The translations under genes and the position numbers were made by a program. This document shows positions 1 through 5,624 of a stretch of 5,941 nucleotides of DNA, in pieces. Positions within the stretch are counted from its first letter, which is position 1, and each line of letters starts with the position of its first letter. This DNA is from an uncultured Eubacterium sp. (GTDB taxonomy: Bacteria > Bacillota > Clostridia > Lachnospirales > Lachnospiraceae). The notes under the pieces were generated by a model. It was not told the origin of the DNA, did not search any database, and was given only the letters and a program-made list of their open reading frames with translations. The stretch spans positions 1-5,941 of the forward strand of contig CAJOQF010000216.1 in NCBI GenBank assembly GCA_905236295.1, written 5' to 3'.

Positions 1-515
1 TACTCCACCCAATCCGCCTCTTTTTCATAACCCAACGCTTCTAAGTGCCTGCTGTAGTACGGATAGTTATAATAAGTGCAGAATATCCCATATTCCTCAT
101 ATCCGTCCACCAGCATTCCTTCCAGATCCAGGTCTGTAAAACCCATAGGTCCCGTTATGGCGTCACAATTTTCTTCTACAGCCCATTTCTCAACCGCATC
201 AAAAAGCGCCTTCGATACGCAATAGTCATCAATGAAATCCACTTGCCAGAATCGCATTCTGTGATTTTTCCATTTTTGATCCGCCTTGTGATTTATAATA
301 GCTCCAATCCTTCCTACCGTTTTGCCATCTTCCTTAGCAAGAAAAAATCTGGCTTCGGAGTATTCTAACGACGGATTCTTTCGAGGATCCATTGATGTCA
401 TTGTGTCCGAATAAAAGCACGGAATATAGTACGGATGCCCCTTATACAATTCCCCCGGAAAATCCGCAAATTCTTTTCTCTGTTTTTTTGATTCTACGAT
501 TTCTACACTGATCAT
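1..515 (-). CDS. YghO-like GNAT-superfamily acyltransferase, N-terminal 171 residues (runs off left edge)
   Basis: The frame opens at an ATG (515-513) and stays open to the left edge, so only the first 171 residues are visible; family members are roughly 370-390 residues as I recall. Recognisable stretches are the FPGELYKGHPYYIP segment (residues 19-32), VGRIGAIINH (67-76), RFWQVDFIDD (88-97) and GPMGFTDLDLEGMLVDGYEE (122-141), followed by the Tyr-rich YYNYPYY segment (148-154). This pattern matches the YghO-like branch of the GNAT superfamily. The start fits homologues, which begin a few residues before a conserved SKK/RxF segment; the ribosome binding site is weak (GAGAGA, about 9 nt upstream). 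The gene is divergent from an acyl ligase/ACP operon, which suggests an acyl-ACP or acyl-CoA donor. As I recall, bacterial ceramide synthase has been described from GNAT-like relatives, so N-acylation of a long-chain amine is possible. Family call is firm; substrate unknown. Confidence 0.85.
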   Translation of the reverse strand, partial: MISVEIVESKKQRKEFADFPGELYKGHPYYIPCFYSDTMTSMDPRKNPSLEYSEARFFLAKEDGKTVGRIGAIINHKADQKWKNHRMRFWQVDFIDDYCVSKALFDAVEKWAVEENCDAITGPMGFTDLDLEGMLVDGYEEYGIFCTYYNYPYYSRHLEALGYEKEADWVE

Positions 516-553
516 TTAGATTTTTCTCTCAAAATTGATATCTTCTGAACAAA

Positions 554-582
554 AGTGTATCATAGTTACTAATATGTATCAA
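554..582 (-). promoter_or_regulatory. Sigma-A-type promoter for the GNAT gene
   Basis: On the minus strand a TTGATA -35 box (582-577) is followed after exactly 17 nt by TACACT (559-554). A TG dinucleotide one base upstream of the -10 box gives it an extended -10. Transcription would start near 547, leaving a leader of about 30 nt before the ATG at 515. The -35 matches the consensus at five of six positions and the -10 at four of six. Confidence 0.6.
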
Positions 583-586
583 ACAG

Positions 587-604
587 GGAACTCAGCTGAC
601 TCCC
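587..604. promoter_or_regulatory. Imperfect 18-bp palindrome, operator candidate
   Basis: The sequence is symmetrical around 595/596, with a perfect TCAGCTGA core (592-599) and outer GG/CC and A/T matches; seven of nine base pairs across the axis are complementary. It lies between the leftward -35 box (577-582) and the rightward -10 box (609-614), where a bound regulator could control both divergent transcripts. No regulator gene is visible in the window, so the factor is unknown. Confidence 0.4.
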
Positions 605-608
605 GGAT

Positions 609-614
609 TATAAT
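609..614 (+). promoter_or_regulatory. -10 box for the acyl ligase/ACP operon
   Basis: A perfect TATAAT lies 39 bp before the ligase ATG. No convincing -35 hexamer is found 16-18 bp upstream; that stretch reads AGGGAAC-like and overlaps the palindrome at 587-604. This would fit a promoter that needs an activator, but a chance TATAAT in AT-rich DNA cannot be ruled out. Confidence 0.45.
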
Positions 615-618
615 GTTG

Positions 619-636
619 AGTAGTTCAAGAACCACT
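619..636. promoter_or_regulatory. Second imperfect palindrome in the ligase leader
   Basis: The sequence AGTaGTTC-AA-GAACcACT has seven complementary base pairs out of eight per arm around 627/628. It overlaps the expected transcription start and ends just before the GGAGGT ribosome binding site (640-645). It could be a repressor site, or a short hairpin in the leader RNA; the two-base centre favours a protein-binding DNA site. Confidence 0.4.
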
Positions 637-652
637 GCAGGAGGTATCAAGC

Positions 653-2155
653 ATGACTAATTCTGGCATTTATTTTGAAGGAATGCTATCTGAACAGGAA
701 GCGAAAAAGCTCCCTTATTTGGAGACCATTCCATTACTGCTCGAAAAATGTCGTAAGAACTACAAAGACCATCCGGCCCTTTGTGATGACACCCGATCCC
801 TCTCCTATGGTGAGCTATATGAAAATGTTAAACGGCGAATATCCTTGCTGAATGAACTTGACATTCCAAAAGATGCACATGTTGCCCTGTTATGTCGAAA
901 CACGGTTGATGCGATGTGCTGGCTTCTTGCGATTCCCTCGTCGGGTCGGGTACTGGTAATGCTGCCCAGCTTGATCGATGTTTCAACCCTGAATAATCTG
1001 GTAAAGAAATTTGCCATCTCGGCTATCGTTGCAGAGGAGTGTTTTATCCCCCAGACAAACAGCCTTACCATCCCAGTTATCCCGGCATCAGAATGCGGCA
1101 GCGATACCGCTGACTTTGAAAAAGTCGGCAAAGAGACAACGGCTGCCATCTATCTTACCGGAGGCACAACCGGAGAACCGAAAGGCGCGATGCTTAGCCA
1201 CGGTGCTTTAATGCGCGGAGCCAAAAACGGCACCTACCGCCCCTCCGGCGAAGTGTTCGACAACACAACCATTCTCCTACTTCCCCTGTCTCACATATTT
1301 GGTACAGTGGCCGGTTTTCTTTCCTGTCTGTATACCGGAAGTACAATATACGGTTGCAAAGATGTAAAAAGTGGAATAATGATGATCCCTCAGGTTAAAC
1401 CAACTTTACTGGTTTTAGTCCCGGGGATGATAGAACTTATTCTTAATATAACAAAACTAAAAGGTGAAGGTTTTCTTGGAAATCTTAAATGTATAATGGC
1501 CGGTGGCGCCCCCATTTCCCCTAAGCTTGCAAGAGAACTAAAGAAATATAATATCCGGCTTTATCCCGGATATGGCATGACCGAAGGAGCCAATCTTACC
1601 AGTGCGAGTATTGATCTTGATACCAGGCCTCACTCCATGGGCAAGATTTATCCCAATCAGGAAGTAAAAGTGGTGTCAAATGAATTGTGGATTCGTGGGG
1701 ACAATGTGATGCAGGGCTATTATAATGCCCCTGAGGCAACCGCCGGAGTTCTCACTCCTGATGGCTGGTTAAAGACCGGAGATCTGATCTCGTTTGACGA
1801 CGATGGATTTATCACCATACTCGGGAGAAAGGACAACCTCATCATACTCCCAAACGGCGAAAATATATGTCCCGAAGAACTTGAGGACACATTTAACACA
1901 AGCGATCTTATTAAAGATTGTCTGGTAAAAGAAGAAAGAATTGACTCAAAGCCTGTATTGACAATAGAAATCCTTCCCATGTCCGACATTCTGTGCAACA
2001 ATACACCGGAAGAATTGTCGCATATCATTCATGAAGAAGTAAAACGAATAAACAATACCCTGCCAAGCTTTAAACAGATTACGAACATTGTCATTCGCAC
2101 AGAAGATTTCAAACGGACCGGTGCCTTAAAGATAGACAGAAAAAATCAATCCTAG
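653..2155 (+). CDS. AMP-forming acyl-CoA/acyl-ACP synthetase (class I adenylate-forming ligase)
   Basis: This 500-residue enzyme should activate a carboxylic acid with ATP to an acyl-adenylate and pass it to a thiol. All main ANL-family motifs are present in order: the phosphate-binding loop LTGGTTGEPKG (168-178), the PLSHIFG segment (211-217), YGMTE (307-311), TGD (375-377), GRKDN (391-395) and a C-terminal KRTGALKIDR segment whose K493 is the expected catalytic lysine. Length is normal for the family and nothing is broken. The ATG is supported by a strong GGAGGT site 7 nt upstream. A carrier-protein gene begins 16 nt downstream, which argues that the acceptor is that ACP rather than coenzyme A. 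The substrate (fatty acid, aryl acid or amino acid) cannot be read from the sequence; there is no condensation domain and no fused carrier domain. Fatty acid is my first guess because of the divergent GNAT acyltransferase. Confidence 0.9.
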   Translation: MTNSGIYFEGMLSEQEAKKLPYLETIPLLLEKCRKNYKDHPALCDDTRSLSYGELYENVKRRISLLNELDIPKDAHVALLCRNTVDAMCWLLAIPSSGRVLVMLPSLIDVSTLNNLVKKFAISAIVAEECFIPQTNSLTIPVIPASECGSDTADFEKVGKETTAAIYLTGGTTGEPKGAMLSHGALMRGAKNGTYRPSGEVFDNTTILLLPLSHIFGTVAGFLSCLYTGSTIYGCKDVKSGIMMIPQVKPTLLVLVPGMIELILNITKLKGEGFLGNLKCIMAGGAPISPKLARELKKYNIRLYPGYGMTEGANLTSASIDLDTRPHSMGKIYPNQEVKVVSNELWIRGDNVMQGYYNAPEATAGVLTPDGWLKTGDLISFDDDGFITILGRKDNLIILPNGENICPEELEDTFNTSDLIKDCLVKEERIDSKPVLTIEILPMSDILCNNTPEELSHIIHEEVKRINNTLPSFKQITNIVIRTEDFKRTGALKIDRKNQS

Positions 2156-2171
2156 AGAGGACTTATTATAA

Positions 2172-2405
2172 ATGGACAAAATCCTTCAAGAACTTATAGA
2201 TATTTTAAACGCTTCATTTCCTGAAACAGACACCTCAAATGTCACGCCTGAAAGCGACTTGAGAACCGACCTTGCCATCAGCTCATTTGACATGATACTG
2301 CTGGCGGTTTCCATAGAAGACCGTTTTCATATACAGCTGGAGGAAGACTTTCTGCCAACGACAGTGGCAGATGTCTGCCGATATGTGCAAAATAAAATCT
2401 TATAA
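2172..2405 (+). CDS. Stand-alone acyl carrier protein
   Basis: A 77-residue, acidic, helical protein of normal ACP length. The phosphopantetheine site is S38 in the segment DLAISSFDMI (33-42); here the aspartate that usually precedes the serine is replaced by serine (S37) and the following leucine by phenylalanine (F39). Helix II continues as LLAVSIEDRFHIQLEED and a third helix ends in VADVCRYVQNKIL, as in ordinary ACPs. The gene follows the ligase by 16 nt, with an AGAGAGGA site overlapping the ligase stop region, so the two are co-translated or tightly co-expressed. It is probably a dedicated carrier loaded by the ligase rather than the fatty-acid synthase ACP, because no fab genes are nearby. 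No terminator is visible after it. Confidence 0.88.
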   Translation: MDKILQELIDILNASFPETDTSNVTPESDLRTDLAISSFDMILLAVSIEDRFHIQLEEDFLPTTVADVCRYVQNKIL

Positions 2406-2430
2406 TTCTGCGCTTAATTTAGGTTTGCCG

Positions 2431-2745
2431 TCATCTCCTAAGATGCCTTTGTATTGGACCGGTAAATGTTTTTTCAATCATATTTCGACCGGTTGGATCC
2501 GGAATATCAACCACTTCTATTCTTGCATATCTAAAATATTTTCCCGGATGCTCACTGATGATACCCAAATCTAAGTCTTCTAAAGAAGCCGCTAAATTTT
2601 CTCTGTCATCGAAAGGAATACTTTCGGACACATAAAACAATTCCCTTTCCTCCTCAGCTGAAGCAATTACACTGGAGGAAAATTTTCGAATATAGTAGTG
2701 TTTCACCGATTGTTTGGTTGAAACACTTTTGGGCGCCTTGTAGCA
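2431..2745 (-). pseudogene. Remnant of an AlbA_2/Schlafen-type ATP-binding protein, truncated and internally deleted
   Basis: Reading leftward from about 2745, the frame begins CYKAPKSVSTKQ and continues with HYYIRKFSSSVIASAEEERE and PFDDRENLAASLEDLDLGII. These match the middle of AlbA_2 (Schlafen-like) putative DNA-binding/ATP-binding proteins. It then jumps directly to EHPGKYFRYARIEVVDIPD and EKTFTGPIQRHLRR before a stop. In intact relatives, as I recall, several dozen residues separate the DDL segment from the PxxFF..ARIEVV segment, and the protein continues well past GPI. The N-terminal AlbA_2 domain is missing altogether. I see no proper start: the only usable codon is a TTG at 2760, inside unrelated coding remains. 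It is therefore a dead fragment of a multi-domain regulator or defence-type protein, though expression as a short peptide cannot be excluded. Confidence 0.65.
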
Positions 2746-2837
2746 TCCGTCCAACTGCAAACTCTAACTTTTCCATTAGGATCTAAATGTATTGCCTCAA
2801 ACGGACGTGAACAATACTTCTTTTTTCCACCCATCAT
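2703..2837 (-). pseudogene. N-terminal fragment of a radical-SAM/SPASM-like protein
   Basis: From ATG-ATG at 2837 the minus strand encodes MMGGKKKYCSRPFEAIH followed by LDPNGKVRVCSWTD. This is the C..PF..i.i...G.v..C.W pattern found in SPASM-type iron-sulfur segments of radical-SAM enzymes; two cysteines (C9, C27) are visible. Right after SWTD the homology stops: the next residues (ATRRPKVFQPNNR, then TGA) come from the neighbouring AlbA_2 remnant read in the wrong frame. The fragment is thus broken at about 2743-2747. Upstream its frame stays open to the glf stop codon, and the ribosome binding site is poor (GAGAAAG). The family call rests on one short motif and is tentative. Confidence 0.5.
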
Positions 2838-2894
2838 TTTATTGACTTTCTCAGATATTTTTTTCTGCGAAATTGTAGTAAAAAGAAAATACTT

Positions 2895-4040
2895 CTATAT
2901 CACTTCTCCTGCTTTTTCTAATGCCATTCCAACGACAACATCCATATCATAGTACTTATAATCTCCAAGCCTGCCTCCAAATATAACCGAATCTTCTTTG
3001 TCGGCAAGATCTCTGTATCTCTGATACAGATTATTGTTCTTTTCATCATTGACCGGATAGTATGGCTCATCACCAACAGTCCACTCTTTGCTGTACTCTT
3101 TACTTATGACGGTTCCACTTATTTCATTGCCATAAACATCCTTGCCAAACTCAAACCACTTATGTTCGATGATTCTGGTCCACGGAATTTCACTGTCTGT
3201 ATAATTAATTACCGCATTTCCCTGATAATTATCTATATCCAATCTCTCCGTTCCAAAAGATATAGTGCGATACTCTAAATGACCTCTACTAAATTCGAAA
3301 TACTCATCAATTGCCCCCGTGTAAACAACTTTGTCTGACTGTCCGTTAAGCTCTGTTCTGTTTTGGATATAGTCAACCCCAAGCCGCACCTCAATTCCAT
3401 CGAGCATTCGTTCTATCAAACGTGTATATCCGCCAATTGGAATTCCCTGGAATCTTGCATTAAAATAGTTGTTATTAAATGTAAATCTAACAGGTAATCT
3501 CTTGATAATAAAAGCCGGAAGATTCCGACACTCTCTACCCCATTGTTTTTCTGTATATCCTTTTACCAATTTTTCATATATATCATTACCAACAAGCGAT
3601 ATCGCCTGTTCCTCCAGATTTTGAGGTTCGTCGATCCCGGCCTCTAATCTTTGTTCCTCAATCTTTTTTTTTGCCTCCTGCGGAGTTATCACTCCCCACA
3701 TACGATTAAACGTATACATATTAAACGGAAGCGAATACAGTTCTCCCTTATAATTAGCAATTGGACTGTTCGTGTATCTGTTGAACTCGGCAAACTGATT
3801 CAAATAATCCCACACCATCTGATTATTGGTATGAAAAATATGTGCTCCATACTTATGCACATTGATGCCGTCTATATTTTCAGTATAAACATTTCCACCA
3901 ATATGATTCCTTCGATCCACAACAAGAACCTTTTTCCCTCTTTTGTTTGCTTCATGTGCAAATACAGAGCCATACAACCCTGCTCCCACTATAAGATAAT
4001 CATATTCTTTCATCTCAACCAGACTCTGGACTTTACCCAA
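2895..4040 (-). CDS. glf: UDP-galactopyranose mutase
   Basis: This flavoenzyme interconverts UDP-galactopyranose and UDP-galactofuranose in the cytoplasm, the precursor step for galactofuranose in capsules, exopolysaccharides and other surface glycans. The N-terminal FAD-binding motif is YLIVGAGLYGS (15-25, counted from the TTG), followed by VLVVDRR (38-44), GGNVY (48-52) and HKYGAHIFHT (62-71). Further family hallmarks are YTEKQWG, QGIPIGGYT, IPWTRIIEHKWFE and GGRLGDYKYYDMD (355-367). Length is normal and the reading frame is intact. Start choice is open: homologues begin at the internal ATG (4013, residue 10, 372 aa) but that codon has no spaced ribosome binding site, whereas the TTG at 4040 has AGAGGT 7 nt upstream. 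The gene is alone: a terminator separates it from the genes upstream and gene debris lies downstream. Confidence 0.95.
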   Translation of the reverse strand: MGKVQSLVEMKEYDYLIVGAGLYGSVFAHEANKRGKKVLVVDRRNHIGGNVYTENIDGINVHKYGAHIFHTNNQMVWDYLNQFAEFNRYTNSPIANYKGELYSLPFNMYTFNRMWGVITPQEAKKKIEEQRLEAGIDEPQNLEEQAISLVGNDIYEKLVKGYTEKQWGRECRNLPAFIIKRLPVRFTFNNNYFNARFQGIPIGGYTRLIERMLDGIEVRLGVDYIQNRTELNGQSDKVVYTGAIDEYFEFSRGHLEYRTISFGTERLDIDNYQGNAVINYTDSEIPWTRIIEHKWFEFGKDVYGNEISGTVISKEYSKEWTVGDEPYYPVNDEKNNNLYQRYRDLADKEDSVIFGGRLGDYKYYDMDVVVGMALEKAGEVI

Positions 4041-4047
4041 AAGGTAT

Positions 4048-4053
4048 ACCTCT
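4048..4053 (-). promoter_or_regulatory. Ribosome binding site supporting the TTG start of glf
   Basis: AGAGGT on the minus strand stands 7 nt before the TTG at 4040 but 34 nt before the ATG at 4013, which is too far to serve it. It overlaps a perfect 10-bp palindrome, AGGTATACCT (4042-4051). No good promoter match was found in the 80 bp between this site and the upstream terminator, although glf should need its own. Confidence 0.5.
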
Positions 4054-4121
4054 TATATTTCTCCAATCCAACTACAACTCTATGATTTCTGCCACCATTT
4101 CCCCAAATCAGGATATCCTAT

Positions 4122-4154
4122 AAAAAAACCGACAGAAGATATCCCCCCTGCCGG
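4122..4154 (-). terminator. Rho-independent terminator after the ATPase gene
   Basis: On the minus strand, just after the ATPase stop codon, CCGGCAG (4154-4148) pairs with CTGTCGG (4135-4129) with one G-U pair. The stem can be extended inward by three more pairs to a GGATAT loop. A run of seven T residues (4128-4122) follows immediately. It closes the 4163-5941 operon and insulates glf from it. Confidence 0.85.
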
Positions 4155-4162
4155 CAATTATT

Positions 4163-5149
4163 CTATCCCTCCATCAGTTTCCTGATCTCTTCCGGGATGA
4201 CTGCAAAAATCTTTTTTTTATTTCTTTCTTCAATATAATAATCCGCCAGCATTGCTTTAGAATATCTCATGTATTCTTCTTTCTGAGACTTTTCTATCAA
4301 CAGCGCTGTAAAGAAACGTTCCCAACTGATATACTTCTGGCTGTCAATATACTTCTCCGGCTCAGCCAATATTCTGTCAATATCAGCATCCCCCAACACA
4401 CCGGATTTCAATACCATCCACTCAAACGATTCGGGGAAATATAGTCCTATATTTCCTTTCTTTTCTGCGTACTTAACAACTGTCTCAGCAAAAGATCCGA
4501 ATGCCGCTCCATCTGCTATCACAAGCACCCGATTGTCTGTAGGCACCTCAAGCAACTTAGGAAAAATATTTCCATTTCCGCCCACACCGATAACTTCACT
4601 GGAATCCGCTATTTTCTTATAAAACTCATATCCGGATTCTTTGTCTTCCACCAATATCATCAATCTGACTTTGTGTTCATCTGCACCCTTCTTCTCTCCA
4701 TAAATAGGATAGAGTTCGTGATACACCTGCTCAGGGAAATGGTACTTTCCTGCAGTGCGGATACCATATATTTCATTGATGCTGTAAGGCAGATTTTTTA
4801 ACGGCTTTCTTGTGATAAAAACAAAATAATTGTCTGCTTTTCCTACGTATTCGGCAAACTCCTTCGTATAAATGAATCTATTATTCTCATCAAAAAAGAT
4901 TATTTTTCCGCTCAGTCCGTTTAGCTCGTATTCCCAGTTATCTTCACCTGCTACATAAACGGCACAAGGAACATCGGATTGCATGCGTATTCCACTTGCA
5001 TCTTTTCTACGGATACGCTCCCCTAATAAATCTATAAGAGTCGTTTTTCCGGTTGCGCTCTCCCCTTGGATTACTGTAATATTTCTTTTTATGTCAAATT
5101 CATATTTCAGATTGTCAGACTCGATTATTATATGGTGCTTACCTTTCAT
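4163..5149 (-). CDS. P-loop ATPase with TOPRIM-like C-terminal half (OLD-like, unassigned)
   Basis: A 328-residue soluble protein. Residues 1-45 form a strand and P-loop with Walker A GESATGKTT (29-37); a Walker B-like IIFFDE follows at 83-88 and a hydrophobic strand ending in ITR at 108-114. No ABC/SMC-type signature stands between them at a normal distance. The C-terminal half looks like a TOPRIM fold: MILVEDKESGYEFYKKI (164-180) with the expected acidic residue E168, a glycine motif GVGGNGN (188-194), and VLVIADGAAFG (208-218) with D213 where the second acidic motif should be. The usual second aspartate of D-x-D is alanine here (A215). ATPase plus TOPRIM resembles OLD-family nucleases but is much smaller. 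The ATG has an AAGGA site 6 nt upstream, lying just after the stop of the DUF4869-like gene 12 nt away, so translation is probably coupled. Function unknown; defence or a regulatory ATPase are both possible. Confidence 0.75.
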   Translation of the reverse strand: MKGKHHIIIESDNLKYEFDIKRNITVIQGESATGKTTLIDLLGERIRRKDASGIRMQSDVPCAVYVAGEDNWEYELNGLSGKIIFFDENNRFIYTKEFAEYVGKADNYFVFITRKPLKNLPYSINEIYGIRTAGKYHFPEQVYHELYPIYGEKKGADEHKVRLMILVEDKESGYEFYKKIADSSEVIGVGGNGNIFPKLLEVPTDNRVLVIADGAAFGSFAETVVKYAEKKGNIGLYFPESFEWMVLKSGVLGDADIDRILAEPEKYIDSQKYISWERFFTALLIEKSQKEEYMRYSKAMLADYYIEERNKKKIFAVIPEEIRKLMEG

Positions 5150-5161
5150 GACCAGTCCTTA

Positions 5162-5599
5162 TCATATATACTTTGCTGCGGCTACAAACAAATCTTCAGC
5201 ATCTGTAAACAACTGTCCTTCGTTCGTGACGTAGATTTCAAAAGGTTCATATTCATCAAACATCATCATATACTCAAGGTTGACGGTAACGTCCTTCTTC
5301 TTTCCAATTTCAACAAGCCATTTGGCACAGTTTTGACCACAGCTTGTGGCATCAAATATTAGATCGGGTCTTTCATATATCATGATAAGAGTTTTTACTC
5401 CCCCGGATAACCTTTCAGGGGGAATAGGTCCCAAAACAGGGCTGTCAATTACCAGTCCATCTATATATGATGAACCGTCTACATCCTCAATCATCTTCTT
5501 CACAAAAGAATCCCTAAACCATTCCGGTTTATAATTGTATTTAAACCAAGACGGTCCGTAATTAACATTATCTGATTCTCCAAAATGTATTCTTAACAT
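5162..5599 (-). CDS. DUF4869-like protein with an LSGG motif
   Basis: A 145-residue protein, complete, without signal peptide or membrane segment. It matches my memory of the DUF4869 family through the order IDSPVLGPIPPERLSGGVKT (51-70), SCGQNCAKW (86-94) and VTVNLEYMMMF (104-114). No function is established for the family that I know of. LSGG (64-67) is followed by a hydrophobic strand, PDLIFDAT (78-85) resembling a Walker B strand without the glutamate, a helix, and another strand; this is the order seen in the tail of ABC-type ATPases. C87 and C91 form a CxxxC pair. The start codon has only a weak AGGCG-type site about 10 nt upstream. The gene lies 25 nt after the PDDEXK gene and 12 nt before the ATPase gene, so it most likely works with the ATPase. 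Confidence 0.75.
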   Translation of the reverse strand: MLRIHFGESDNVNYGPSWFKYNYKPEWFRDSFVKKMIEDVDGSSYIDGLVIDSPVLGPIPPERLSGGVKTLIMIYERPDLIFDATSCGQNCAKWLVEIGKKKDVTVNLEYMMMFDEYEPFEIYVTNEGQLFTDAEDLFVAAAKYI

Positions 5600-5624
5600 A
5601 TCTATTTCGCCTAATATTGGTACG

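Noticed and set aside
45..368. Open frame on the plus strand over the left end
   Set aside because: It lies antisense to the GNAT gene, whose conserved motifs cover this stretch; the plus-strand translation has no recognisable family and a poor start.
2400..2450. A minus-strand reading ending ILGDDGKPKLSAEL in another frame than the AlbA_2 remnant
   Set aside because: It looks protein-like and could be the tail of a third fragment, but it is under 20 codons and I recognise no family; no feature called.
2452..2496. Two ACCGGT palindromes and a T-run after the ACP gene as a possible terminator
   Set aside because: The T-run (2469-2474) is not preceded by a stable GC-rich stem; the repeated hexamers are self-complementary sites about 30 bp apart within the remnant.
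3651..4085. 144-codon open frame on the plus strand
   Set aside because: It is antisense to the conserved N-terminal half of glf and has no ribosome binding site; its hydrophobic look comes from the complementary codons.
4895..4916. LSG (residues 79-81) of the ATPase as its own ABC signature
   Set aside because: It lies directly before the Walker B strand, without the helix that should separate the signature from Walker B, so it cannot act as one.
5066..5362. Plus-strand open frames across the ATPase/DUF4869 boundary
   Set aside because: They overlap two well-supported minus-strand genes and show no family features.
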